DNA of 42,133 nt from positions 1-42,133 of the forward strand of contig NZ_FOHI01000014.1 in the NCBI RefSeq assembly GCF_900111585.1. The letters run 5' to 3'. Positions 20,284-29,194 of the stretch are shown here, one piece after another. Position 1 is the stretch's first letter; the number at the start of each line of letters is the position of its first letter. This DNA comes from Nitrosospira multiformis. GTDB taxonomy: Bacteria > Pseudomonadota > Gammaproteobacteria > Burkholderiales > Nitrosomonadaceae. A program made the translations under genes and the position numbers. The notes beneath the pieces were generated by a model. The model was given only the letters and a program-made list of their open reading frames with translations. It was not told the DNA's origin and made no database searches.

Positions 20284-21605
20284 ATCGATGGCTGTATCAG
20301 AGGAAGTATGACTTGGGTACAGGCGCCGCCTTCACGATTGGTCAGGCGCACCTTGCCGCCAAACCGTTCGATGTTTGCATTTGCCAGAAACAGGCCGATG
20401 CCGAAACCCTGCCCTTTTGTTTTGGTGGTGAAAAAGGGCTGGCCGGCGCGCTGGGCCGCCTCTCCTCTCAGTCCTTCTCCATAATCGAGTATCTGCAGAT
20501 GCAGTTCCTGATGACTCCAGGTAACTTCTATCTCGATGTGTTTCAAGGATGCATCCGCCGCATTATTCAACAGATTCAAAATGGACTGGCTCAGCAATTG
20601 TGTGTTCAGAATCTGGGGGGCCGGCTGCACTCCGCTGCCCCGATAGGTAAACTGGGCGGAGGGCCGCATCAATTGCCATTTATCCAGAACCTGGCGCAAA
20701 AAAAGATCGACCGTCTGGCCACTGACATCTTCCGCGCGTGCCTGCCCCGCATCTGCCAGCAATTGCGTCAGGGTGCGCTTGCAGTGCGCGATCTGATCCC
20801 GCAGAATTCTGATATTGCTTTGAAATTCGATATTGTCGATATATTCGTCCTGCAATTCCCCCGTGACTATCGCCATGGTTGCCAGCGGCGTGCCCAGTTC
20901 ATGCGCCGCCCCGGCCGCCAGCGTTCCGAGCGCAATGATCTGCTCATTACGCAATGCCTGTTCACGCGCCAACGCCAGGTCCTTGTCGCGTTCGCGGATC
21001 GATATGCCCATCTTGACAACGAACCACGCGATCAATACCGTGCTCAGGACGAAGGCCAGCCACATCCCGGACACATGCATGATGAATTCGCTGCCATGTT
21101 CTTCATGGTTATGTGGCAGGGGCACATAATAAAACAGCAACAGCGTATAGCAACTTATGGTGATGGCAGCCATCACCCAGGTATAAGCCCATGGCAGCGC
21201 AGCCGCGGCAATAGTCAGAGGCAGAAGGTATAGCGAGATAAACGGATTGGTCGAGCCGCCGCTGAGATAAAGCAGCGTGCTTAAAGCAAGTACGTCCACC
21301 AGGAGTTGTGCAAAGAACTCCATGCTGGAAACCGGCCATTTCCGATGGAGACGTATCCAGGTCGCCAGGTTCACCACCCCCAGCAAAACCGCAACCGCGA
21401 CCATTTCCGCCCAGGGCAATTCCAGCTCGAGCCCCCAGTAAGCCAGCGCAAAGGTCAGGCACTGGGCCGCGATGACGATATTCCTGAGCAGGAATAAACG
21501 TTGCAGATTCTTGCGGAGGGGGGGCTGGCCGGGATTTACAAGCATTTTCGTCGCGGATTCTCTCATGCCGGGGGAGGTCTTGGGAACTTCCCTGGGCTTC
21601 TCCAA
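20280..21605 (-). CDS. regB: RegB/PrrB-family redox sensor histidine kinase
   Basis: RegB is a membrane histidine kinase whose activity is set by the ubiquinone pool and a redox-active cysteine. The 441-residue product has about six membrane segments between residues 35 and 200. It carries the quinone-site heptad GGSTNPF (116-122), the phospho-histidine His235 in GAAHELGTPLATMA, and a C-terminal ATPase domain (NLLNNAADAS, GQGFGIGLFLANANIERFGG). Cys275 (DQIAHCKRT) lies 40 residues after the histidine, the same distance as the known redox cysteine of Rhodobacter RegB. These details make the family assignment firm. It is divergent from ribE. Confidence 0.93.
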   Translation of the reverse strand: MEKPREVPKTSPGMRESATKMLVNPGQPPLRKNLQRLFLLRNIVIAAQCLTFALAYWGLELELPWAEMVAVAVLLGVVNLATWIRLHRKWPVSSMEFFAQLLVDVLALSTLLYLSGGSTNPFISLYLLPLTIAAAALPWAYTWVMAAITISCYTLLLFYYVPLPHNHEEHGSEFIMHVSGMWLAFVLSTVLIAWFVVKMGISIRERDKDLALAREQALRNEQIIALGTLAAGAAHELGTPLATMAIVTGELQDEYIDNIEFQSNIRILRDQIAHCKRTLTQLLADAGQARAEDVSGQTVDLFLRQVLDKWQLMRPSAQFTYRGSGVQPAPQILNTQLLSQSILNLLNNAADASLKHIEIEVTWSHQELHLQILDYGEGLRGEAAQRAGQPFFTTKTKGQGFGIGLFLANANIERFGGKVRLTNREGGACTQVILPLIQPSI

Positions 21606-21646
21606 GGCTTCGCTATATTATCCCCGAACATTAGCGTATATTGCCA

Positions 21647-21683
21647 TGCAGGACCATGCGGCAAATTGCCGCATGGTCCTGCA
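21647..21683. promoter_or_regulatory. Perfect 16-bp stem in the regB-ribE spacer
   Basis: Arms tgcaggaccatgcggc (21647-21662) and gccgcatggtcctgca (21668-21683) pair perfectly around aaatt. The element lies 41 bp upstream of regB and 63 bp upstream of ribE, so it could fold in either leader RNA or be bound as DNA. It does not resemble an FMN riboswitch and no T-run follows it. Confidence 0.7.
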
Positions 21684-21746
21684 CATGGACCTGCAAAGGG
21701 AAAAGGAACAATATCGATATGCATATTTGAAAGCAGGAAAGACCCG

Positions 21747-22364
21747 ATGTTCACAGGAATTGTCGAAGCTGTCGGCGAGATCAAAACGGCCAGTCCGCAG
21801 GAAAATGGCTTAAGCTTACGCATTGCGCCAGGCAAGCTGTCTCTGAGAGAGACAAAAGTCGGCGACAGCATCGCGGTAAATGGCGTATGCCTCACCGTTA
21901 CCGCGCTGGCGGACAATCTGTTATCTGTAGACGTCTCCCGCGAAACATTGCAGTGCACGCAAGGACTGGATAAACCGGGCGGAAAGGTTAATCTCGAAAA
22001 ATCGCTGCGCCTGTCGGACAGGCTGGGCGGCCATCTCGTCAGCGGCCATGTCGACGGAGTTGGAGAGGTGACAAAGTTTCAGTCCCTGGGCGAAAGCTGC
22101 CTGCTTGCGATCCGGTTGCCGGATTCGCTGCTGAAATATATTGCCAAAAAAGGTTCAATCACGGTGAATGGCGTGAGTTTGACGATCAACCGGGTAGAGC
22201 GTAACGAATTGGAGATCAACCTCATCCCTCATACGCTGGCTGAAACGACACTGAAAGAATTGAAAGCGGGCGCCAGGGTAAATGTGGAAGTGGATATGCT
22301 CGCACGTTACGTGGAGCGCCTACTGGCAATGGACGACAAGCACAGGAGCGAGAGCTCGATTTAG
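21747..22364 (+). CDS. ribE: Riboflavin synthase alpha chain
   Basis: Riboflavin synthase makes riboflavin by dismutation of two 6,7-dimethyl-8-ribityllumazine molecules. The 205-residue product starts MFTGIVEAVGEI, the classic family N terminus, and contains two homologous lumazine-binding barrels. The first has GDSIAVNGVCLTVT and the second GSITVNGVSLTIN, with SGHVDGVGEV between them. The open frame runs 246 bp further upstream, through the hairpin and over the regB start, but only the ATG at 21747 matches the family. ribB follows after 2 bp. Confidence 0.96.
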   Translation: MFTGIVEAVGEIKTASPQENGLSLRIAPGKLSLRETKVGDSIAVNGVCLTVTALADNLLSVDVSRETLQCTQGLDKPGGKVNLEKSLRLSDRLGGHLVSGHVDGVGEVTKFQSLGESCLLAIRLPDSLLKYIAKKGSITVNGVSLTINRVERNELEINLIPHTLAETTLKELKAGARVNVEVDMLARYVERLLAMDDKHRSESSI

Positions 22365-22366
22365 AT

Positions 22367-23500
22367 ATGATCATCAGTTCAGTTCAGGAAATCATTGCTG
22401 ACATCAAGACCGGTCGCATGGTCATTCTCGTCGATGAGGAAAACCGCGAAAACGAGGGAGACCTGGTTCTGGCGGCGGATTTCATTACACCGGCAGCCAT
22501 CAACTTCATGGCAACATACGGGCGCGGCCTGATCTGCCTGACGTTGATGGAGGAACGCTGCCGCCAGCTCAACCTGCCTCTGATGGTGGCGGCTAATCGG
22601 TCTCCGCTCGGCACCAATTTCACGGTTTCCATCGAAGCTGCGACCGGCGTGACCACCGGCATTTCCGCTGCCGACCGCGCACGCACGGTACAGGTTGCCG
22701 TGAATCGGGACGCAAAACCGGATGACCTCGTCCAACCGGGGCATATTTTTCCACTGATGGCGCAAAACGGCGGCGTGCTTGTGCGCGCCGGCCACACGGA
22801 AGCCGGTTGCGATCTGGCGCATCTGGCGGGACTCACCCCCGCCTCCGTCATCTGCGAAATACTGAATGAAGACGGAAGCATGGCGCGCCTCTCCGACTTG
22901 GTCGAGTTTGCGGCAAAGCATCAACTTAAGATAGGCGCGATAGCCGACCTCATCCATTATCGCAGCCGTACGGAAAGCCTGGTAGAACGCATTGTAGAAC
23001 GTCCCATCCAGACTGCACACGGCAGATTCCAGCTCGTTGCCTACCTAGACAAAACCGTCAATACTGTCCACCTGGCGTTGGTAAAGGGGGCAATCGATCC
23101 CGAGGATGAAACCCTGGTAAGAGTGCATGAGCCCCTTTCGGCCATGGACCTTCTCGATCTGGAGGATGATACCCACTCCTGGAATCTGAACGAGGCCCTG
23201 CGCACCATCAGCGACGCGGAACGCGGCGTTATCGTACTGCTTCATCGCAGGGAAAGCGGGTCCGAGCTGATGGAAAGGGTGTTGCCGGCAAAGCTGCCGC
23301 ACCGTCCGGTCGCCAAGGCCGACCTGCGCAATTATGGTATTGGCGCGCAGATCCTCAAGGATCTCAACGTGAGGAAGATGCGCTTACTGGCTGTTCCCCG
23401 AAAAATGCCGAGCATGGCGGGCTTCGGACTTGAAGTCACCGGCTACCTGGAGCCGGAAGATAAAAACCGGGTGGCGGAAGGTCGCCAGGCGGTCCATTGA
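22367..23500 (+). CDS. ribB: DHBP synthase with decayed RibA-like domain
   Basis: The N-terminal half (1 to about 205) is 3,4-dihydroxy-2-butanone-4-phosphate synthase, which makes the four-carbon unit of riboflavin. [23 protein letters not shown] and [14 protein letters not shown] hold its active-site acidic, His and Cys positions. The C-terminal half aligns with GTP cyclohydrolase II, but the zinc-binding region is gone: after LVRVHEP the sequence reads [22 protein letters not shown], without the usual C...CDC cysteines. This half is therefore probably not an active cyclohydrolase. Such RibB-RibX fusions are known in proteobacteria, so a separate ribA is expected elsewhere. The gene is 377 residues and has a GGAGCGAGAG sequence before its ATG. 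Confidence 0.93.
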   Translation: MIISSVQEIIADIKTGRMVILVDEENRENEGDLVLAADFITPAAINFMATYGRGLICLTLMEERCRQLNLPLMVAANRSPLGTNFTVSIEAATGVTTGISAADRARTVQVAVNRDAKPDDLVQPGHIFPLMAQNGGVLVRAGHTEAGCDLAHLAGLTPASVICEILNEDGSMARLSDLVEFAAKHQLKIGAIADLIHYRSRTESLVERIVERPIQTAHGRFQLVAYLDKTVNTVHLALVKGAIDPEDETLVRVHEPLSAMDLLDLEDDTHSWNLNEALRTISDAERGVIVLLHRRESGSELMERVLPAKLPHRPVAKADLRNYGIGAQILKDLNVRKMRLLAVPRKMPSMAGFGLEVTGYLEPEDKNRVAEGRQAVH

Positions 23501-23616
23501 TAATTTTTTTGAACCCGCAACTTAAGTCTGCAATCCGCCAATGAATAAGAGGCGGCGGGCTGATACATCGAACGTTTCTCCAACCTTTGCACTCAGATCT
23601 TGTTACAGGAGCGAAC

Positions 23617-24099
23617 ATGGCACGATACGAAAACATTCTTGAGCTCGAACCCAATCTCAATGGTGAAGATCTCAGCATTGGCATTGTCATGAGCCGCTTT
23701 AATATCGAGGCAAGCGAGGGGTTGCTGGGCGCATGCGTGGAGGAACTGATGAAACAGGGTGTCGACGCAGGGAATGTCGTCCTGGTTTCGGTTCCAGGGG
23801 CGCTTGAAATCCCTTTGGCGTTGCAAAAGATGGCCTTGACCGACCAGTTCGATGCGCTGATCGCTCTGGGCGCAGTCATACGCGGAGAGACGTACCATTT
23901 CGAAGTCGTTTCCGAGCAATCCACCAACGGGGTTGCTACCGTGCAGCTGGATACGGGCATTCCCATCGCCAATGGCATACTCACGACCGATACCGACGAC
24001 CAGGCCCTGGCGCGCATGAGTCAGAAGGGTGCCGAAGCGGCCCGGGTAGCGATTGAGATGGCCAACCTGCAAAGAACGCTCGATGAAATGGAGCAATGA
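23617..24099 (+). CDS. ribH: 6,7-dimethyl-8-ribityllumazine synthase
   Basis: Lumazine synthase condenses the RibB product with the pyrimidine from RibD to give the riboflavin synthase substrate, forming pentamers or icosahedral capsids. The 160-residue product begins [16 protein letters not shown] and has [21 protein letters not shown], the conserved [14 protein letters not shown] (with the catalytic His) and [14 protein letters not shown]. The frame is open 30 bp further up, but an AGGAG sequence at about 23607-23611 points to the ATG at 23617. It is 116 bp after ribB and 97 bp before nusB. Confidence 0.96.
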   Translation: MARYENILELEPNLNGEDLSIGIVMSRFNIEASEGLLGACVEELMKQGVDAGNVVLVSVPGALEIPLALQKMALTDQFDALIALGAVIRGETYHFEVVSEQSTNGVATVQLDTGIPIANGILTTDTDDQALARMSQKGAEAARVAIEMANLQRTLDEMEQ

Positions 24100-24196
24100 A
24101 ATACTCGAGCAATGGGTGGCGGGGTAAGCCGCAATCAGCGAATGTGACGGGTGAAAAGAAGCAGAACGCGATGCAGAATCAGGTGGGAAGCGGGAA

Positions 24197-24673
24197 GTGA
24201 AACGAGTGGAGAGACGGGCGGAGAAACAGGGAAGGGGTACTGCACGAAAAAGCCGCCGGCGCCTGGCGCGTGAACTGGCTTTGCAGGGATTGTATCAGTG
24301 GTGCGTAGCGGGTGGAAGCGCCGGTACCATCGAAGCGCAGTTTCGGGACACGGAGGAGTTCCCGAAAACGGACGAGGAATATTTCTCCCGCCTGCTCCAT
24401 GGTGTGTTGACGGAAGCACCTGAGCTCGAGAAGGAAATCCAGCCCTGTCTCGACCGCCCGTTCAACGAACTCAGCCCGGTGGAGATTTCGATATTACTGC
24501 TCGGTACCTATGAGCTGGAGCGACATCCGGAAATACCGTATCGGGCAGTCATCAATGAAGCGGTGGAACTTGCCAAAGCCTACGGCGGCACGCACGGCCA
24601 TAAATATGTCAACGGCGTGCTCGATAAATTGGCGGTAAAGCTGAGAGCGGTCGAAATCGGGGCGAAGCTTTGA
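24197..24673 (+). CDS. nusB: Transcription antitermination factor NusB
   Basis: NusB, with NusE (S10), binds boxA RNA and supports rRNA antitermination. The 158-residue protein has the all-helical family pattern: RRLARELALQGLYQW near the N terminus, then LSPVEISILLLGTYEL, IPYRAVINEAVELAKAYGG and HKYVNGVLDKLA. A basic N-terminal extension of about 20 residues precedes it. The start is GTG at 24197 (MKRVERRAEKQ); an AGGTGGGAAG-type sequence lies about 10 nt upstream. The ribH-nusB-thiL order is standard in proteobacteria. Confidence 0.95.
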   Translation: MKRVERRAEKQGRGTARKSRRRLARELALQGLYQWCVAGGSAGTIEAQFRDTEEFPKTDEEYFSRLLHGVLTEAPELEKEIQPCLDRPFNELSPVEISILLLGTYELERHPEIPYRAVINEAVELAKAYGGTHGHKYVNGVLDKLAVKLRAVEIGAKL

Positions 24674-24765
24674 CTGCGTGCGTGTCGGAGCTGTCCAATC
24701 ATTTCCGCCGCTTCCGGCGTGAAGTGACGGCATGAATTGATCTTGTTGACGAAGTATTGTATTAA

Positions 24766-25737
24766 GTGCTGTCGGAATTTGACATCATCCGGTCTTTTTT
24801 CACCCGCTCTGCTCTCGCTACGGTGTTGGGTATAGGGGACGATGCGGCGCTCATCAGGCCTGCACCCGGGATGGAACTGGCAATTTCGAGCGACATGCTG
24901 GTTTCCGGGCGTCATTTTTTCGAAGATGTGGACCCGTACAAGCTCGGCCACAAATCTCTGGCAGTGAATCTTTCCGATATGGCGGCAATGGGCGCCCGTC
25001 CCCGTTGGGCAACCCTTTCGCTGGCGCTGCCAGAATCAGTAGTACAAAAGGATGAGTCATGGCTGCGAGCGTTTGCTGACGGGTTTTTTGCGCTTGCGCA
25101 TGTCCATCGGGTTGATCTGATCGGGGGCGATACCACCAACGGTCCCCTGAATATCTGCGTGACGATCATCGGTGAAGTGCCGGAAGGAAAAGCCTTGCGC
25201 CGCAGCGGTGCCAGGGCGGGGGATGATATCTGGGTTTCGGGCTACCTCGGAGAGGCCGCTCTCGCGCTTGCTTACCGAAAAAAAAAGATCATGCTGGAAC
25301 CGGGCGAAGTGGAAGCCATTATAGCCACTCTTGAGATGCCCATTCCCCGTGTGGAGTTGGGGCAGCGCCTGATCGGCCTTGCCCATAGCGCCATCGATAT
25401 TTCAGACGGTCTGCTGGCAGACCTCGGACACATTCTGGAGTGTTCAAGAGTGGGGGCTGTTGTCAGAATCGATCAGATGCTTCGTTCGGCGGCGATGGAG
25501 AAACATTTTCCCCACCCCCTTGCGATAGAATGCCTGCTTGCGGGGGGAGACGATTATGAGTTGTGCTTTACCGTGCCGCAGTCGGAGCGAACAAAGGTGG
25601 AACTGCTTTCTCGCGAGGAAGGCATTCCGTTAACACGTATTGGCAGCATCGAGGAGGAAGCAGGCTTGGTCGTGCTCGATTCCGCAGGCAGAACAGTCAC
25701 CACGAGGGTCAAAGGCTATGACCATTTCCAAGTCTGA
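24766..25737 (+). CDS. thiL: Thiamine-monophosphate kinase
   Basis: ThiL phosphorylates thiamine monophosphate to the active diphosphate cofactor. The 323-residue protein has the family motifs SEFDIIRSFF, LGIGDDAALI (Mg-ATP aspartates), SSDMLVSGRHF, KSLAVNLSDMAAMGA, LIGGDTTNGP and AIDISDGLLADLGHI. It starts with GTG at 24766. Its 3' end overlaps the pgpA start by 20 bp in another frame. Confidence 0.95.
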   Translation: MLSEFDIIRSFFTRSALATVLGIGDDAALIRPAPGMELAISSDMLVSGRHFFEDVDPYKLGHKSLAVNLSDMAAMGARPRWATLSLALPESVVQKDESWLRAFADGFFALAHVHRVDLIGGDTTNGPLNICVTIIGEVPEGKALRRSGARAGDDIWVSGYLGEAALALAYRKKKIMLEPGEVEAIIATLEMPIPRVELGQRLIGLAHSAIDISDGLLADLGHILECSRVGAVVRIDQMLRSAAMEKHFPHPLAIECLLAGGDDYELCFTVPQSERTKVELLSREEGIPLTRIGSIEEEAGLVVLDSAGRTVTTRVKGYDHFQV

Positions 25738-26350
25738 CAACCCGAGCGATAATTCGCCTGACCGCAACCCTGTCGAGGTGGAATCCGCGCCTGCGCCTTC
25801 TATCGACAAGGGGGATGAAGCCCGACGAGAGGCTCTTCCGCTCCTGTCTTCCCCCTGGATCGAACGCCCGATACCTGACAAGACATTCATTCGCGGCAGC
25901 GTGGCACATTTCATCGCCTTCGCCGGAGGGGCCGGATTGAGTCCCGTGGCACCCGGCACAGCCGGTACCCTGGTCGCGTTCCCCCTGTTCTGGGTACTCG
26001 AATATATTTTCGATCCCCCCGGTTTTCTCCTGTTTCTTGGTGCCGCGTTCGGTATCGGCATCTGGGCTTGCGAAGTGACAGGGCGGGCATTGAGGAATAC
26101 CGACCACGGCGGTATCGTCTGGGACGAGGTCACTGCTTTCCTGCTGGTGCTGTTCTTTACACCCAAGGGCCTGCTGTGGCAGGCATTCGCATTTCTGCTG
26201 TTTCGTTTGTTCGATATAATCAAACCGGCGCCTATCCGTTACTACGAAAAAAAACTGCGTGGCGGATTCGGTGTGATGTTCGACGACCTGCTGGCGGCTT
26301 TCTTCACGCTTTTGTGTCTGGCCTTCTGGAAGGCTTATGTGACCGGTTAG
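25718..26350 (+). CDS. pgpA: Phosphatidylglycerophosphatase A
   Basis: PgpA removes the phosphate from phosphatidylglycerophosphate in the inner membrane, giving phosphatidylglycerol. The product from the ATG at 25718 has 210 residues. It begins with a hydrophilic, Ser/Pro/Asp-rich extension of about 60 residues that the family usually lacks. The conserved membrane domain follows, with FIAFAGGAGLSPVAPGTAGTL, DHGGIVWDEVTAFLLVLFF and LFRLFDIIKPAPIRYYEKKLRGGFGVMFDDLLA. The ATG lies inside the end of thiL with a GAGGG sequence upstream. The open frame reaches back to 25640, but that part lies fully within thiL. Confidence 0.94.
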   Translation: MTISKSDNPSDNSPDRNPVEVESAPAPSIDKGDEARREALPLLSSPWIERPIPDKTFIRGSVAHFIAFAGGAGLSPVAPGTAGTLVAFPLFWVLEYIFDPPGFLLFLGAAFGIGIWACEVTGRALRNTDHGGIVWDEVTAFLLVLFFTPKGLLWQAFAFLLFRLFDIIKPAPIRYYEKKLRGGFGVMFDDLLAAFFTLLCLAFWKAYVTG

Positions 26351-26436
26351 CCAACATGCTCTAATAGGGGCCGCCGCAGATGTGGGCATTTTTCCAGCAA
26401 GTATCGGGGAAATGGATATCAGGAGGAGCAACCGAC

Positions 26437-26946
26437 ATGGATGATATGATGCTTCAGGACCTGGCGATGCAGGTTGGAACAGCGCTGGCCCAGCAGGAAT
26501 TGATGCTCGTCACGGCCGAATCCTGCACAGGCGGGTGGCTGGGACAGGTCATTACTTCAGTCGCCGGGAGTTCCGGCTGGTATGAGCGCGGCTTCATTAC
26601 CTATGCCACGGCTTCGAAACAGGAAATGCTGGGCGTGAGTAGCGCCACCCTCGAGCAGTACGGTTCGGTATCGGAACAGACAGCCTCCGAAATGGCCGCA
26701 GGTGCGATTGCACGCAGCCATGCCCAAGTGGCGGTGTCAGTAACCGGTATTGCCGGACCGGAGGGCGGTACCGAGGAAAAGCCAGTCGGAATGGTATGCT
26801 TTGCCTGGATAATGAAAGAGGGAATGGCGCTCGCCGAAACGCGATATTTCAGCGGCAGCCGCGAGGAGATAAGGCGCCAATCCGTGTCGGGAGCGCTGCA
26901 AGGCCTGATCGATCTGCTACACAGTATCCCGCCCGCCGTCGCATAA
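26437..26946 (+). CDS. pncC: Nicotinamide-nucleotide amidase PncC (CinA-like)
   Basis: PncC deamidates NMN to nicotinate mononucleotide, recycling the NMN formed by DNA ligase. The 169-residue protein is the stand-alone CinA C-terminal domain, with VTAESCTGGWLGQVITSVAGSS, the FITYATASKQEML region, and VSVTGIAGPEGGTEEKPVGMV. An AGGAGG sequence at 26421-26426 precedes the ATG at 26437. The open frame begins at 26380, but that extra part has no similarity. It lies 86 bp after pgpA, a common association in betaproteobacteria. Confidence 0.94.
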   Translation: MDDMMLQDLAMQVGTALAQQELMLVTAESCTGGWLGQVITSVAGSSGWYERGFITYATASKQEMLGVSSATLEQYGSVSEQTASEMAAGAIARSHAQVAVSVTGIAGPEGGTEEKPVGMVCFAWIMKEGMALAETRYFSGSREEIRRQSVSGALQGLIDLLHSIPPAVA

Positions 26947-26957
26947 CTCCCCGTCGC

Positions 26958-27605
26958 TCAATGATCGCTCTCATGCGCGCCATGACGGGACATCAGCCGG
27001 TCACTATAGGCGATTGCAATTGCGGACAACAGGAAAACTATGTGGATTCCGGTCTGGGCCAGGATCGTTTTCTCGTCATATGCATTGGCATTGATGAATG
27101 TCTTCAGCAGATGAATGGAAGAGATGCCGATAATAGCAGTGGAGAGTTTGACTTTCAGCACTGTTGCGTTGACATGTGATAACCACTCCGGCTGATCGGG
27201 GTGTCCTTCCAGATTCATGCGGGAGACAAAAGTCTCATAACCTCCGATGATCACCATGATGAGCAGGTTGGAGATCATCACCACGTCGATCAGACCCAGT
27301 ACGACCAGCATGATCGTCGTTTCCCCGATCTTCCTGGGAGGAGCGGCGCCCTCGATCGAAACCGCATCCAGGGTGTGCTCCAGCGCCTCCTTGTTACCCA
27401 TCACTGCTCCGATCAGGTCAAGTAATTCCACCCAGAAGTGATAGACGTAGACGCATTGCGCAAGAATCAGCCCAAGGTACAGGGGCAATTGCAGCCAGCG
27501 TGTGGTAAATATGAAATATGCCAGCGGCTGGATCTTTCTTGACCTCCCGAGGTAGACGGTTGGTGGGCTGTCGTTGGTATCGTTAGAGTCCTCGTTGATT
27601 TTCAT
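26958..27605 (-). CDS. UPF0114 family membrane protein (YqhA-like)
   Basis: A 215-residue integral membrane protein with about four membrane segments: two in the N-terminal half (LYLGLILAQCVYVYHFWVEL, ETTIMLVVLGLIDVVMISNLL) and two nearer the end (KLSTAIIGISSIHLLKTF and IHIVFLLSAIAIAYSDRL). The signature MVIIGGYETFVSRM followed by HPDQPEWLSHVNATVLKVKL identifies the UPF0114/YqhA family, whose biochemical role is not established. It runs convergent to pncC, 11 bp apart, and divergent from the TPR protein. A charged N-terminal tail of about 25 residues precedes the first segment. Confidence 0.9.
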   Translation of the reverse strand: MKINEDSNDTNDSPPTVYLGRSRKIQPLAYFIFTTRWLQLPLYLGLILAQCVYVYHFWVELLDLIGAVMGNKEALEHTLDAVSIEGAAPPRKIGETTIMLVVLGLIDVVMISNLLIMVIIGGYETFVSRMNLEGHPDQPEWLSHVNATVLKVKLSTAIIGISSIHLLKTFINANAYDEKTILAQTGIHIVFLLSAIAIAYSDRLMSRHGAHESDH

Positions 27606-27757
27606 TCAATTCTGTGGATCTTGCGGTGAAAAATACCTGCTATTTTACACGCCGGCTGTTTCGTTGCGCACATCGTTCATGTGGTTTCGCCAGTCCATCT
27701 ACGTACTATGTACTATGATCTGCCGATGCCCCTCTCGAATAAGAGAAGAATACGAAC

Positions 27758-29194
27758 ATGACCGCGATTTCTCCCATCGCGCTGGTGGTTCTTGCGTCGG
27801 CCTCGTTTTTGTCGCTCTTGCCAGATGCCAGCGCGAAAACTTCGGAGCAGGTTTTTACGGAGGAAAAGGGCCGCATCGTGTCGGTGGATATGTTGAATGC
27901 ACAGGGTGAGCTGGCCGTTCAGGGCAGTGGCGTGGCGCTGGGCGCGGACCAGGTGATCACTACTTGCGATGTCACCCGCCAGGCAGAAAGCGCACGGGTG
28001 CGCTGGTCGGGAAGGGTATTCAAGGCCACGCCGGCGCCACCGCAGACACATCTCAATCTTTGTCGCCTTCGTGTTGCTGGTATGCACGCTCCATCGCTTA
28101 CTTTAGGCAGCGCAGAAAAGCTCAGGGTGGGACAACCGGTAAATGCAATCGGTCTGCCTCACGCAAGGCTCGGCGGCAGGTTGAAAGGAAATAGAAACGA
28201 GGAAAGAAGGAATGGGCGCGACAGGCTCTGCCCGCTGTGCGATGGGAGCAAAGTCACCGGATTGCAGGAGGAACACCGACGTGACCCGATCCTGGCCGAA
28301 GGCGCGGTGGCGGCAATGCGCCCCTACGCAGGGTCCCGTTACATGAGAATTTCGGCACCCCTCCTGCCGGGTTTCAGCGGCGGCGGACTATTCGACGAAC
28401 AAGGCCGGCTGATCGGAATTCTCTCGCCGCAACGTGTAGAAGGTGAATCGCTTGCTTTCGTATTGCCGTCGGATTGGCTTGACAGTCTCCCGGAAATGAC
28501 ACCAGCCCCCAAGGCAATGGACCCAAAGTCAGCGGACCCAAGGCATGAGCTCACGTGGCTCAATCAAACGTTGGCGCTGGAAAAGAAGGCCGACTGGCGC
28601 AGGTTGTTGAAGCTCTCGCAGCAGGAGACCAGGCGCGACCCATCGAATGCAGCTGCCTGGTTTAACGTAGGGATTGCTTCCTGCAATCTCAAGCAATATT
28701 CCCAGGCGGTCAACGCATACCGCGAAGCCATCCGTCACCATGCCGGCTATGCTGATGCCTGGCATAAACTCGGGGCGGCTTACGCGCATCTCAAAGACTA
28801 CGAGAACGCAAGTCAGGCCTACGAGGACGCGCTTCGCATGGATCCCGATAATGGCGAGGCCTGGTACGACCTGGGCAATACTTACCATTACCTCAAAAAA
28901 TATGCGCACACCATTCATGCCTACCGGCATGCCCTCCGGATTGACCCGGAGAATTTCAGGGCCTGGTACAAGCTGGGAGTGACCTATGACGAGTTGAAAC
29001 TGCACGGCGAGGCGGTTGAGGCATACCGGAAAACAGTGGTGCTCCAGCCGGAGAATGCGGATGCCTGGTACAACCTTGGGGTGGACTATGCCATTCTGGA
29101 TGAGCGCGACAGGATACGCGAGATCTACCAGACGCTGCGCAAGCTGGACCCGTCCAGGGCCGAACGGTATTTCAACACTTATATCCTGCCATGA
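27758..29194 (+). CDS. Secreted TPR protein with degenerate trypsin-like domain
   Basis: A 478-residue protein with a signal peptide (about 1-26, cleaved after DASA). A trypsin/DegP-like domain (about 30-250) is followed by about five tetratricopeptide repeats (about 290-470; units such as AWYDLGNTYHYLKKYAHTIH). The serine-loop motif GFSGGGLFDEQGRLIGI keeps Ser207. The histidine position reads VITTCDV (Asp71 in place of His) and the aspartate position reads LNLCRL (Asn100). Two of three catalytic residues are therefore replaced, and proteolysis is unlikely. Residues about 142-178 form a charged insert (KGNRNEERRNGRDR...) with a Cys pair. A periplasmic scaffold role is my inference. The promoter lies in the divergent spacer 27606-27757. 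Confidence 0.8.
   Translation: MTAISPIALVVLASASFLSLLPDASAKTSEQVFTEEKGRIVSVDMLNAQGELAVQGSGVALGADQVITTCDVTRQAESARVRWSGRVFKATPAPPQTHLNLCRLRVAGMHAPSLTLGSAEKLRVGQPVNAIGLPHARLGGRLKGNRNEERRNGRDRLCPLCDGSKVTGLQEEHRRDPILAEGAVAAMRPYAGSRYMRISAPLLPGFSGGGLFDEQGRLIGILSPQRVEGESLAFVLPSDWLDSLPEMTPAPKAMDPKSADPRHELTWLNQTLALEKKADWRRLLKLSQQETRRDPSNAAAWFNVGIASCNLKQYSQAVNAYREAIRHHAGYADAWHKLGAAYAHLKDYENASQAYEDALRMDPDNGEAWYDLGNTYHYLKKYAHTIHAYRHALRIDPENFRAWYKLGVTYDELKLHGEAVEAYRKTVVLQPENADAWYNLGVDYAILDERDRIREIYQTLRKLDPSRAERYFNTYILP

Noticed and set aside
21606-21746. FMN riboswitch upstream of ribE
   Set aside because: The spacer has one simple hairpin and none of the conserved RFN-element segments; the leader is also too short.
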